A stretch of DNA of 64,000 nucleotides, taken from positions 248,001 to 312,000 of the forward strand of contig CAWAGP010000001.1 of assembly GCA_963781705.1 (NCBI GenBank), written 5' to 3'. The position numbers were made by a program, and so were the translations under genes. The notes beneath the pieces were generated by a model. That model made no database searches and was not told the DNA's origin. It saw nothing but the letters and a program-made list of their open reading frames with translations. The DNA is from JALYGJ01 sp963781705. Its GTDB lineage: Bacteria; Chloroflexota; Limnocylindria; Limnocylindrales; CSP1-4. This document shows, in pieces, positions 33,114 through 40,828 of the stretch. The number at the start of each line of letters is the position of its first letter. The stretch's first letter is position 1.

Positions 33114-34622
33114 CTAAGCGACGAGCGAGTCCAGCGCCTCACGGGCAGCGTCGAGGCGGGCCAGGGCACGCTCGTAACCGAGTGCCACGAGGGTGTCGAA
33201 GAGCGGCGGCGTGGCCGTGCGGCCGGTGATCGCGACACGGATGGCCATGAACAGGTCGCCCACCTTCCAGGCGCGGTCCTCGGCCAGCCGGCGCAGCGGG
33301 CCTTCCAGCTCGTCCGCCTCGAAACTGACTTCGCCAACATCCGCGATGACCTCGCGCGCTGCCTTGAGCCCATCGGCCGTGGTCGCCACGTCCCAGCGTT
33401 TGGGCACCAGCATCGCCGGTTCGACGCGCAGGTCCTCGACGAACAGGAAGTCGGCCATGGCGCCCACCGCGGCAAGTGTCGGCAGCCGCTCGCGCAGCAT
33501 CGGCAGCAGCGGCGCGAGGTCGTCGGCGGTGGGCATGCGCACCTCCGCGCCAACCGCCGCCTGAGCCTCCAGGTCGGCCGACAGGAAGGGCAGCAGCCGC
33601 TCGACCAGCTGCTCGTCGCTCAGCCGGCGAATCCACTGCCCGTTGAGCCACTCAAGCCGTTCGCGATCGAAGACGGCGCCGCCCGACTGCACGCGCTCGA
33701 GATCGAAGCGGCGGGAAAGCTCGTCGAGCGTAAAGATCTCCTCCTCCGTGCCGCTCGACCATCCGAGCAGGGCCAGGAAGTTGACGAATGCCTCGGGGAT
33801 GAAGCCCTGCGCGCGGTAGTCGGCGACCGCGGTCTGGCTCTTGCGCTTGCTCATCTTGGTCCGGTCCGGATTGAGGATCAGCGGAAGGTGGGCGAAGGCC
33901 GGCACGTCGGCGCCCAGCGCGCGGAAGAGCAGGATGTGCTTAGGCGTATTTGACAGGTGGTCCTCGCCGCGGATCACGTGGCTGATGGCCATGTCCGCGT
34001 CATCGACGACCACCGTGAAGTGATACAGCGGCGTGCCGTCCGAGCGGACGATGATCAGGTCGCCACCCAGCGCGGTGGTATCGATCTCGACGTGGCCGCG
34101 CACGATGTCGTCAAAGGCGACGACGCCCTCCCCCACTCGGAAGCGAATCACCGGCTGGCGGCCATCGGCCTCAAAGGCGGCACGCTGCTCTGACGTCAGG
34201 TTGGCGCAGCGACCGACGTAGTGCGGCGGCTCGTGCGCAGCTTCCTGCGCGTTGCGGTCGGCCTCGAGCTCCTCGCGCGGGCAATAGCAGTAGTAGGCCT
34301 TGTCCTCCGCCAGCAGCTTCTGGGCGGCAGCGCCGTAACGATCCAGGCGCTGCATCTGCCGATAAGGACCGTACGGTCCGCGCGCCGGGCGTCCGGCGAC
34401 CTCCGGCCCCTCGTCCCACTCGATGCCCAGCCAGTGCAGGTTGTCAAGGATGTCCCGTTCGTAGTCGAGCGTCGAGCGGGCAACATCGGTGTCCTCCAGG
34501 CGCAGGATGAAGGTCCCGCCGTGGTGCTTCGCGAACAGGTAGTTAAACAGCGCCGTACGCGCCGTGCCGATGTGCAGCGGGCCGGTCGGGCTGGGCGCGA
34601 TGCGGCAGCGGATGGCGGTCAT
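33114..34622 (-). CDS. gltX: Glutamyl-tRNA synthetase
   Basis: This 502-residue class I synthetase charges tRNA-Glu. The HIGH motif is in APSPTGPLHIGTARTALFNY, and KMSKS appears as DRTKMSKRKSQ (about 252-262). YYCYCPREELEADR marks a cysteine-bearing zinc-like loop, and VIRGEDHLSNTPKHILL is also typical. The C-terminal anticodon-binding domain ends in AREALDSLVA. A decayed copy of this end lies 211 bases downstream. It follows the J-domain gene by 4 bases on the same strand. It may also charge tRNA-Gln for later amidation, as in most bacteria without GlnRS. Confidence 0.97.
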   Translation of the reverse strand: MTAIRCRIAPSPTGPLHIGTARTALFNYLFAKHHGGTFILRLEDTDVARSTLDYERDILDNLHWLGIEWDEGPEVAGRPARGPYGPYRQMQRLDRYGAAAQKLLAEDKAYYCYCPREELEADRNAQEAAHEPPHYVGRCANLTSEQRAAFEADGRQPVIRFRVGEGVVAFDDIVRGHVEIDTTALGGDLIIVRSDGTPLYHFTVVVDDADMAISHVIRGEDHLSNTPKHILLFRALGADVPAFAHLPLILNPDRTKMSKRKSQTAVADYRAQGFIPEAFVNFLALLGWSSGTEEEIFTLDELSRRFDLERVQSGGAVFDRERLEWLNGQWIRRLSDEQLVERLLPFLSADLEAQAAVGAEVRMPTADDLAPLLPMLRERLPTLAAVGAMADFLFVEDLRVEPAMLVPKRWDVATTADGLKAAREVIADVGEVSFEADELEGPLRRLAEDRAWKVGDLFMAIRVAITGRTATPPLFDTLVALGYERALARLDAAREALDSLVA

Positions 34623-34626
34623 GCGC

Positions 34627-35466
34627 TTACCGATCTGCTCGCTTCAGCCGGCCACGCAGGCGTCCGAGCATGCCCGGCCTAGCTGGGCTACCGGCAGCAG
34701 CGGGTTGGGGCGCTGGCCTGGGGGCCGAGTCAGGGGCTGGTTCGGGCGCCACTGGCGACGCTGGTTCGACGGGCGGCGCGACCGGCGACGCTGTTGGAGC
34801 CGACGGCGTTGGGCGTTGCGCGGCCGCGCGCGCCGCGCGCGCGCGGCCGGCGGTGACGACCTGCGTGCCCTGATAGCTGAACTCGCCTCGCCGCGGCAGG
34901 TCCTCGTCGCCGCGCCGAAAGTAGGCCCGTGCGGCCATCGACCAGGCGGCCCCGCTCGAGCGGTTGTAGACCTCGAAGTCGGTCACCGGCTCCGCTGGCT
35001 GGTCGTTCGAGTGATCGGCCGCGGGCCGCTCGTTATCGCCTGCGCTGCGCCCCGGTCGCCGGGTGCGACTGCGCTGTCGCGTGGCGCCCTCCTCCCACCA
35101 CGGCACTTCGGCAGCCGACCAGGTGTACGAGCGCGTACTGCGCGGCCGTTGGGGCGCGGCCTCCTGGGCCTGCTTCCTGGACCTTGGACGTGCCTTGGCC
35201 GCGCCGCGCGGCGGCGGAGAGTCGGCGCGCACAGGGCCGGGCGCATGCCGGTCGTCCCACTCGCGCCGCAGCAGCGGATCGGACAGTACCCGGTACGCCT
35301 CGTGCGCGGCCAGGAACTGCGCCGTGTCGCCCGTCGCCGCATCTGGGTGGTAGCGCTTCGCCAGCGTGCGGTGAGCGCGCTTGATCTGCACCGCGGTCGC
35401 GCCGCGCGCGACGCCGAGCGCCCGATACGGATCGAAGGTCTTGGGGTCGAAATTGCCGTCGGCCAT
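34627..35466 (-). CDS. J-domain protein (DnaJ-like)
   Basis: This 279-residue protein has an N-terminal J domain (about 10-75) with YRALGVARGATAVQIKRAHR and the HPD triplet in KRYHPDAATGD, which stimulates Hsp70 ATPase activity. No Gly/Phe region, zinc fingers or client-binding domain of classical DnaJ follow. The rest is a long Arg-, Pro- and Ala-rich disordered tail containing YTWSAAEVPWWEEG and a C-terminal basic patch (RLRGRLKRADR). It would act as a specialised co-chaperone. It sits between the asparaginase-type gene and gltX on one strand. Confidence 0.85.
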   Translation of the reverse strand: MADGNFDPKTFDPYRALGVARGATAVQIKRAHRTLAKRYHPDAATGDTAQFLAAHEAYRVLSDPLLRREWDDRHAPGPVRADSPPPRGAAKARPRSRKQAQEAAPQRPRSTRSYTWSAAEVPWWEEGATRQRSRTRRPGRSAGDNERPAADHSNDQPAEPVTDFEVYNRSSGAAWSMAARAYFRRGDEDLPRRGEFSYQGTQVVTAGRARAARAAAQRPTPSAPTASPVAPPVEPASPVAPEPAPDSAPRPAPQPAAAGSPARPGMLGRLRGRLKRADR

Positions 35467-35475
35467 GATCAGGAC

Positions 35476-36663
35476 TCAGGCAAGCTCGGCGAATGGGGCG
35501 AGCTGGAAGGTCGGCACGGTGACGGCGATCTCGACGCCGTGCGGGTCGCGCCGCGGCGGCCGATGCAGGTCGTTGAGCCGCTCGAGCGCGTCCGCGTCGA
35601 GTGCACCCAATTGGGCGAGTGCCTCGACGCTGACCGACCGGTTGGCGCGCCCGAAGCCGTCGCCGTCCTCGATCTTGATGGCCACGCCGCCGGCCGCACT
35701 CTTGTCGCTCACCGCGCCGGGCAGGAGGCCGAAGCCACGCAGTCCTTCCGCGCCACCCTTGCTGACCAGCCGGCCGGGCAGCGTGCGCATCAGGCGCGTA
35801 TCGACCGCATCGTGCGTGCCGCCGACCATCTCCGGCGCGGCCATCATCGCGTCGCGCACGCGGGTCAGTGCCGGCACCAGGGTTTGTGTCGACGGTCCCG
35901 CTGCCGTGGCCGGGTTGCCCAGCAGTGCGAACGCGCGCGCGATGGCCGCCAGCGGAAAGGCGTAGGTCAGCAGGCCACAGTTGTCGACGGCGGTGACGAG
36001 CGCATCGGGCCGCGTGTCGAACACGCGCGCGATCACCCCGGCGACCGCGAGCTGGGCGGGATGTTCGGGACGCCAGTAGTCGGCCAGCGACCAGCCGCCG
36101 TGGCGGGTGAGCAACAGGCTGGCGACGTGGAAGCCGGAACACATGTGCCGAATCGGACCGGGCATTTCGCCGTCGCGCGCGAGTCGGGCGTGGGTGAGCG
36201 GATCGACCGGAGCACCTTCCGCACCGCAGGCCAGTAACGATTGGGTCAGCCCGGCGCGCCGCAGTACGCCCTGCAGGGTGCGCACGTGCATGTCCTCGCC
36301 GTGGTGCGAGGCGGCCATTACGGCCAGCTCCGGCTCTGTCAGCCGAAACTCGTCGGCGCCGCCGGCGTCGACGAGCGCCAGCAACGCGAACGGCTTGACC
36401 GCCGAGCGCAGCGAGGTCACGTAGTCGGGATCGCCCACGCCGCGCTGGATTTTGCCGGTCGCGTCAACCTGGATGACGTGGCCGCGGTGGCGGCTTTCCA
36501 CGAACGGGCCGCGCCGTACCTCGACGAGCACCGGCCCGGCGGCGCCGCGCGGGTAGCGGGCACGCGGCAATACCGGGCGCAATGAGCTGCGCCTCGCCGT
36601 CCGGGTGCTCGTCTGTGGGTTGAGGGCGACCTCGGTCGCAGGCTTCGTCGGGGTCCTCGCCAT
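35476..36663 (-). CDS. Asparaginase II family protein (Thermus/Rhizobium-type)
   Basis: This is a 395-residue protein from the ATG at 36663. It belongs to the Asparaginase_II family, distinct from the classical E. coli type. Typical segments are VLVEVRRGPFVESRHRGHV, SLRSAVKPFALLALV (the catalytic Ser-Lys region), MAASHHGEDMHV, LACGAEGAP, HMCSGFH and TAVDNCGLLTYAFPL. The cysteines in ACG and MCSG correspond to zinc ligands of the rhizobial enzyme. It should convert asparagine to aspartate and ammonia in the cytoplasm. It is divergent from the beta-propeller membrane gene. Confidence 0.88.
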   Translation of the reverse strand: MARTPTKPATEVALNPQTSTRTARRSSLRPVLPRARYPRGAAGPVLVEVRRGPFVESRHRGHVIQVDATGKIQRGVGDPDYVTSLRSAVKPFALLALVDAGGADEFRLTEPELAVMAASHHGEDMHVRTLQGVLRRAGLTQSLLACGAEGAPVDPLTHARLARDGEMPGPIRHMCSGFHVASLLLTRHGGWSLADYWRPEHPAQLAVAGVIARVFDTRPDALVTAVDNCGLLTYAFPLAAIARAFALLGNPATAAGPSTQTLVPALTRVRDAMMAAPEMVGGTHDAVDTRLMRTLPGRLVSKGGAEGLRGFGLLPGAVSDKSAAGGVAIKIEDGDGFGRANRSVSVEALAQLGALDADALERLNDLHRPPRRDPHGVEIAVTVPTFQLAPFAELA

Positions 36664-36738
36664 GCGCCCCGATGGTAGCGCCTTGCGCCCCAAATCCAGG
36701 CGGGCCCACCCATACAATCGCGCCCAAGGAGGAGATGG

Positions 36739-38685
36739 ATGCGGCGGCTATCCGCGGCGGCTTTCGACACACTCATCGTTGCCCTAAGCGCGTTGCTGGT
36801 TTTCGGCGGCTATCTCCTTGTCTGGGCCGACAACAACAGCCTCATCGTCGGCAACCAGATCTTCTCGGTCTGGGCATTGCCCCTCTACGCCGGCTTCCTG
36901 GTCGCCGCCTACCTGCTGTTCATCTGGTGGGGATCGCGACGGGCCGGCGGACGTGAAGCCTTTGCCCGCGCATACCGCTACTCGCTGATCGGTGCCGCGT
37001 TGTTCGTGGTCGGCCTGCTCATCGAGTTCGTCCTGCGCGCCGCCGGCGGACGCCCACCAGCCGGGCCCGAAGGCGTTCTTGTACCGAGTCGGCTGCTGCT
37101 CTTCGCCGCGACGCTGCTGATCGTGACCGGTCCCATCCTCTCGATCGTCCAGCGTCGTGCGGCGAAGTCCGGCACTGGCCGGGCATTGACGATCAGCGAC
37201 CGGTGGCGCGACGGAGCCCTGACGCTGGCCGTGGGACTCGGGCTGGTGCTCGCCGTGCTGACCCTGCTGACCGAGACGATCCATCCCTTCGTCGTGCTCG
37301 CCGGCGCCACGGACCCGAATGCCGGCCGGGTCCAGACTCCGACCGACCTGTACATGATTCCCGTCGACGGAGGCGGCAGTCGGCGCCTGACGACAACGCC
37401 CGAGCTCTACGAGGTCCACCCCGACGTCTCGGCCGACGGCAGAACCGTCGCCTATGCCGGCGGCCAGCCGGACAACTTCCGGCTCTTCACGCTCGATCTG
37501 GCCAGCGGCCAGACAGCGCGCGTGACCGACGCAGCCCAGAACGAGGACGGCCCGGTCTGGGCCTCCGACGGCCGCCAGTTGAGCTACTGGTCGCCGGTCG
37601 CGCAGCAGTCGTTGCCTGCGGCAACACCGGTCGGGCCGGGACCAGCGCCCGCGCCCAGCGCGAACACCGTCCCGCAGGCCGTCAGCCGCGCCGGGCTCGG
37701 CATCTGGTTCGTCACGCCCGGCCAGCCCGGATCGGCGCACATGTGGGACGGAGCGGGCGGCGAGGGCATCGAGTCCTGGTCTCCGACCGGCGATCGGTAC
37801 TGCGGCTGGGCGATCGAGAACGGCTCGTTCGATGTCGTGACCTGGGACGCCACATCGCACGCCCGAGCATCCGTCGTCGCCGGCGCGGGCGACGCCTGGG
37901 GCTGCAGCTGGTCGCCCGACGGCAGTCGGCTTGCCTGGCACTCGGACGCGAGTGGCAATTTCGAGGTCTATTCGGGCGCGCCGGACGGCTCGGACGTTCG
38001 CCAGCTGACCAACGAGACCGAAGTCGACCAGCTCCCGCGCTGGTCGCCCGACGGCAGCCAGATCGCCTGGATCTCGACCTATTCGGGTGATTTCGACATA
38101 TGGGTAGCCAATGCCGACGGCTCGTCGCCACGCAACATCACCAACGATCCAGCCCTGGATGACGGCTTCTACGGTTTCGCCTGGCTGCCCGATGGATCGG
38201 CCATCGTGGCCGCTTCGTCGGGCCGGCGTGTGCCGGCCCAGATCAGCTCCGAGTCCGTCCCGCTGGGCGAGGGCTCGCTCGCACTCGAGGTGATCTTGCT
38301 GGCCGGCACGCTGGTGTTTGCCCTGCGCCTGACGCAGTCTGTCCCGGGCATCGCAACGGTGGTCAGCCTTGTTGACGCGCTGCTGCTGACGTTGATCACG
38401 CCAGAGCCGCTGTTGAGCCTGGCAGTGGTGGCGGGCGGCGTCGCCGCGGACGTCGGGGCGTGGGTCGGTCGCCGGCGGCCGAACCCATCGTACGCAGCGG
38501 CCCTGGCCGGTGTCTTGTCGGCGATGGTCTTTGTGACTGTCTATTTCGTAGCCCTGGGCATCGTCCGCGGACTGGCCTGGGATCTCGAGCTGGTGGTGGG
38601 AACGGTGATGCTTGCGGGCCTGCTCGGTTTCGTGACGTCGATCGCCATTCGGCCACCGTTGCCGGAAGTGGCCGAGGAGGGCTGA
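36739..38685 (+). CDS. Membrane protein with a TolB/PD40-like beta-propeller
   Basis: This 648-residue protein has five N-terminal membrane helices (about 8-28, 42-62, 82-105, 118-138, 158-180). An outer beta-propeller of PD40/TolB-like blades follows (about 200-515). Blade marks are HPDVSADGRTVAYAGG, GPVWASDGRQLSYWS, GCSWSPDGSRLAWHSD and RWSPDGSQIAWISTYSGDFD. At least four more helices lie at the C-terminus (530-640). A strong AAGGAGGAG ribosome site precedes the ATG. The propeller probably binds a protein or sugar outside the membrane; I know no characterised homologue. Its TGA is immediately followed by the GTG of upp. Confidence 0.8.
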   Translation: MRRLSAAAFDTLIVALSALLVFGGYLLVWADNNSLIVGNQIFSVWALPLYAGFLVAAYLLFIWWGSRRAGGREAFARAYRYSLIGAALFVVGLLIEFVLRAAGGRPPAGPEGVLVPSRLLLFAATLLIVTGPILSIVQRRAAKSGTGRALTISDRWRDGALTLAVGLGLVLAVLTLLTETIHPFVVLAGATDPNAGRVQTPTDLYMIPVDGGGSRRLTTTPELYEVHPDVSADGRTVAYAGGQPDNFRLFTLDLASGQTARVTDAAQNEDGPVWASDGRQLSYWSPVAQQSLPAATPVGPGPAPAPSANTVPQAVSRAGLGIWFVTPGQPGSAHMWDGAGGEGIESWSPTGDRYCGWAIENGSFDVVTWDATSHARASVVAGAGDAWGCSWSPDGSRLAWHSDASGNFEVYSGAPDGSDVRQLTNETEVDQLPRWSPDGSQIAWISTYSGDFDIWVANADGSSPRNITNDPALDDGFYGFAWLPDGSAIVAASSGRRVPAQISSESVPLGEGSLALEVILLAGTLVFALRLTQSVPGIATVVSLVDALLLTLITPEPLLSLAVVAGGVAADVGAWVGRRRPNPSYAAALAGVLSAMVFVTVYFVALGIVRGLAWDLELVVGTVMLAGLLGFVTSIAIRPPLPEVAEEG

Positions 38686-39339
38686 GTGAGCGCTGAAACC
38701 GAGTTCCCGTCACTGCACGTTTCGCCTCACCCGGCCGTGCAGCACAAGCTGGCGCTGCTGCGCGACGCGAGCACCAAGCCGAAGATCTTCCGCGAGCTCG
38801 TACGCGAGATCAGCTGGCTGGTCGGTTACGAGGCACTCGGCGACGCGCGCCTACGGGAGATCAGCGTCAATACGCCGCTCGAGCAGATGCAGGGCTTCCA
38901 GCTGGCCGATCGGATCGGGTTGGTGCCCATCCTGCGCGCCGGACTGGGCATGGTCGACGCGATGCTCGAACTGATGCCCACGGCACAGGTCTGGCACCTG
39001 GGGCTGTTCCGCGACGAGCGCACGCTGCGGCCGGTCGAGTACTACAACAAGCTGCCCAACTCGGCGACGGTCGACCTGTGCCTGATCCTCGATCCCATGC
39101 TGGCCACCGGCGGCTCGGCCACGGCCGCGATCGACGTGCTCAAGCGCTGGGGCGCGACGCGCATCAAGCTGCTCAACCTGATCGCCGCGCCGGAAGGCGT
39201 TGCCGCCGTCCAAGCGGCACATCCCGACGTGCCCATCTATACCGCCGCGCTGGACCGCCAGCTCAACGAGCGCGGCTACATCCTGCCCGGACTGGGCGAC
39301 GCCGGTGATCGTCAGTTCGGCACCGGCCGCAGCGACTGA
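38686..39339 (+). CDS. upp: Uracil phosphoribosyltransferase
   Basis: This 217-residue enzyme makes UMP from uracil and PRPP. The family features are LPHPAVQHKLALLRD-like text at the N-terminus (SPHPAVQHKLALLRD), FRELVREISWLVGYEA, PILRAGLGMVDAMLELMP, the PRPP loop LILDPMLATGGSA and the uracil-binding end YTAALDRQLNERGYILPGLGDAGDR (positions about 183-207). The start is GTG directly after the stop of the upstream membrane gene. It salvages pyrimidine base, matching the deoxynucleoside catabolism suggested by deoC elsewhere in the window. Confidence 0.96.
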   Translation: MSAETEFPSLHVSPHPAVQHKLALLRDASTKPKIFRELVREISWLVGYEALGDARLREISVNTPLEQMQGFQLADRIGLVPILRAGLGMVDAMLELMPTAQVWHLGLFRDERTLRPVEYYNKLPNSATVDLCLILDPMLATGGSATAAIDVLKRWGATRIKLLNLIAAPEGVAAVQAAHPDVPIYTAALDRQLNERGYILPGLGDAGDRQFGTGRSD

Positions 39340-39683
39340 CCGACCCGCTCGGCCAGACAGCCGCCGCACCGCCCGCATTGGTACGCGCGCAGGCATGCGG
39401 CGCACAACCGACGAACGCGGTGGGCCGTCAGTGGCCTTGTCTGCGGATTACCGCGCGTATCGGTGCCAACGGGTGAATCGGTGGACAAGCGGCCTCGCCG
39501 GCGGCTCCTGGCCGCAGCAGGCGGCGGCGACGCGCAGCTAATCGTTCCGTAGGCTGCCGCGCCACCGATGCGCGCGGTACGGCGGGTCGCACGGCCGCGC
39601 CAAGGCGCCGAAGTAGGACCGCGGCCGGCCCGCAAGGGCGCCACGCGATGACCAGTCCGCGCTGACCGACTAAGGTCGGCTGC
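39340..39683. other. 344-bp gap without a convincing gene
   Basis: Between upp and the methyltransferase gene there is no frame with clear coding character. On the minus strand a Cys-rich stretch (LCAACLRAYQCGRCGGC) can be read at about 39346-39420, but it lacks a credible start and the rest of that frame is antisense to the methyltransferase. No terminator with a U-run or tRNA-like fold was seen. Confidence 0.5.
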
Positions 39684-40328
39684 GTGGCAACCAAGCTCGA
39701 CTGGGCCGCCTGGCACGCCGGTTACGAAACAGACACCCCCCTGCGGCGACGGCTGGAGATCGTCCAGCGCCAAATCGCCGCCGCCCTCGATGCCACCGAC
39801 CATTCGCCGGTGCGCGTCATCAGCATGTGCGCCGGCCAGGCGCGTGACCTGCGCGGCGCGCTCGAGCTCGTCGCGCGGCGCGACCTCCACGGCCGGCTGG
39901 TGGAACTCGACCCGGACCTCGCGGACGACGCGCGGCGCGGCCTGGCCGAGCTGGGCGTGGGCGACCTCGAGGTCGTGGTCGGCGATGCCGGTGAGCTGTC
40001 CGCCTACGCCGGCGCGGCGCCGGCCGACCTGGTGCTCGCCTGCGGTGTCTTCGGCAACATCAGCGACGCTGACGTCGAGACGACGCTCCGCTCGCTACCA
40101 GCGCTGTGCGCGCCCCGCGCGACGGTCATATGGACGCGCCACCGCCGGCCACCCGATCTGACGCCGTCGATCCGGCGGTGGCTGGCAGAGGCGGGCTTCG
40201 AAAACGTCGCCTACGACCCGGTGCCGGGCAGCGAGACGCTGGGCGCGGTCGGTGTCGCGCGCTTCGCCGGCCGGACCACGCCGCTCGCCGAGCGCCACCT
40301 GTTTACGTTCATTCGCAAGACGCTCTAG
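39684..40328 (+). CDS. Class I SAM-dependent methyltransferase
   Basis: This 214-residue protein has a Rossmann methyltransferase core. Motif I is degenerate (VRVISMCAGQARDLRGALE), the acidic ribose-binding residue follows in GRLVELDPDLADDAR, and later come VVVGDAGELSAY and ADLVLACGVFGNISD. This pattern is seen in small-molecule methyltransferases of high-GC bacteria. The substrate cannot be told. The start is GTG at 39684 and there is no operon partner. Confidence 0.75.
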   Translation: MATKLDWAAWHAGYETDTPLRRRLEIVQRQIAAALDATDHSPVRVISMCAGQARDLRGALELVARRDLHGRLVELDPDLADDARRGLAELGVGDLEVVVGDAGELSAYAGAAPADLVLACGVFGNISDADVETTLRSLPALCAPRATVIWTRHRRPPDLTPSIRRWLAEAGFENVAYDPVPGSETLGAVGVARFAGRTTPLAERHLFTFIRKTL

Positions 40329-40404
40329 GCGCGAAACGGCGCCACGCAGCCAACGCGCGCGTGCCACCATTCACGACCGGGGGGCAAACGAGGAGGGCTG
40401 GATC

Positions 40405-40806
40405 GTGTGGGCTGAGTTCAAGGCGTTCCTGACGAAGACCAACGCGCTCGCGTTGGCCGTCGGCGTAATCATCGGCGTCGCGCTGGGCAACGTCGTCAAT
40501 TCGCTGGTGAATGACATCATCATGCCGCCCATCGGAGTGGCGCTCGGCGGAGTCGACTTCAGCGGGTTGGTCATCAAGCTGAAGGACGCGACGGCAACCG
40601 CGCCCGAGGTAGACATCCGCTGGGGCGCGTTCATCAATTGGATCATCATCTTCGTCGTCGTCGCGCTCGTGGTGTTCCTGATTGCCCGGACCTTCATCAA
40701 GGAGCCCGAAGCCGCACCCGAGCCGGCCACCAAGACCTGCCCCTACTGCAAGGAGCAGGTTCCCGCCGACGCCACGAAGTGCCGCGCCTGCACCAGCCAG
40801 CTGTAG
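40405..40806 (+). CDS. mscL: Large-conductance mechanosensitive channel with zinc-ribbon tail
   Basis: This 133-residue MscL forms a pentameric safety valve opening under membrane tension. WAEFKAFLTKTNALALAVGV begins the amphipathic helix and TM1, VVNSLVNDIIMPPIG ends TM1 and INWIIIFVVVALVVFLIARTF is TM2. After TM2 the usual helical bundle is replaced by a Pro/Ala linker and a CPYCKEQVP...CRAC zinc ribbon. The start is GTG at 40405, preceded by AGGAGGG 7 bases upstream. The zinc ribbon tail is seen in several high-GC lineages and may replace the bundle or bind a partner. Confidence 0.95.
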   Translation: MWAEFKAFLTKTNALALAVGVIIGVALGNVVNSLVNDIIMPPIGVALGGVDFSGLVIKLKDATATAPEVDIRWGAFINWIIIFVVVALVVFLIARTFIKEPEAAPEPATKTCPYCKEQVPADATKCRACTSQL

Positions 40807-40828
40807 TCGCGCGTCAGCCCGGGCCCGC

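Noticed and set aside
34564..36237. Long plus-strand open frame of over 550 codons
   Set aside because: It is antisense to the J-domain and asparaginase-type genes, whose products are clearly recognisable; long antisense frames are expected at this GC content.
39346..39420. Minus-strand Cys-rich frame with LCAACLRAYQCGRCGGC
   Set aside because: No credible start; most of the open frame is antisense to a methyltransferase gene. Possibly chance in GC-rich DNA.
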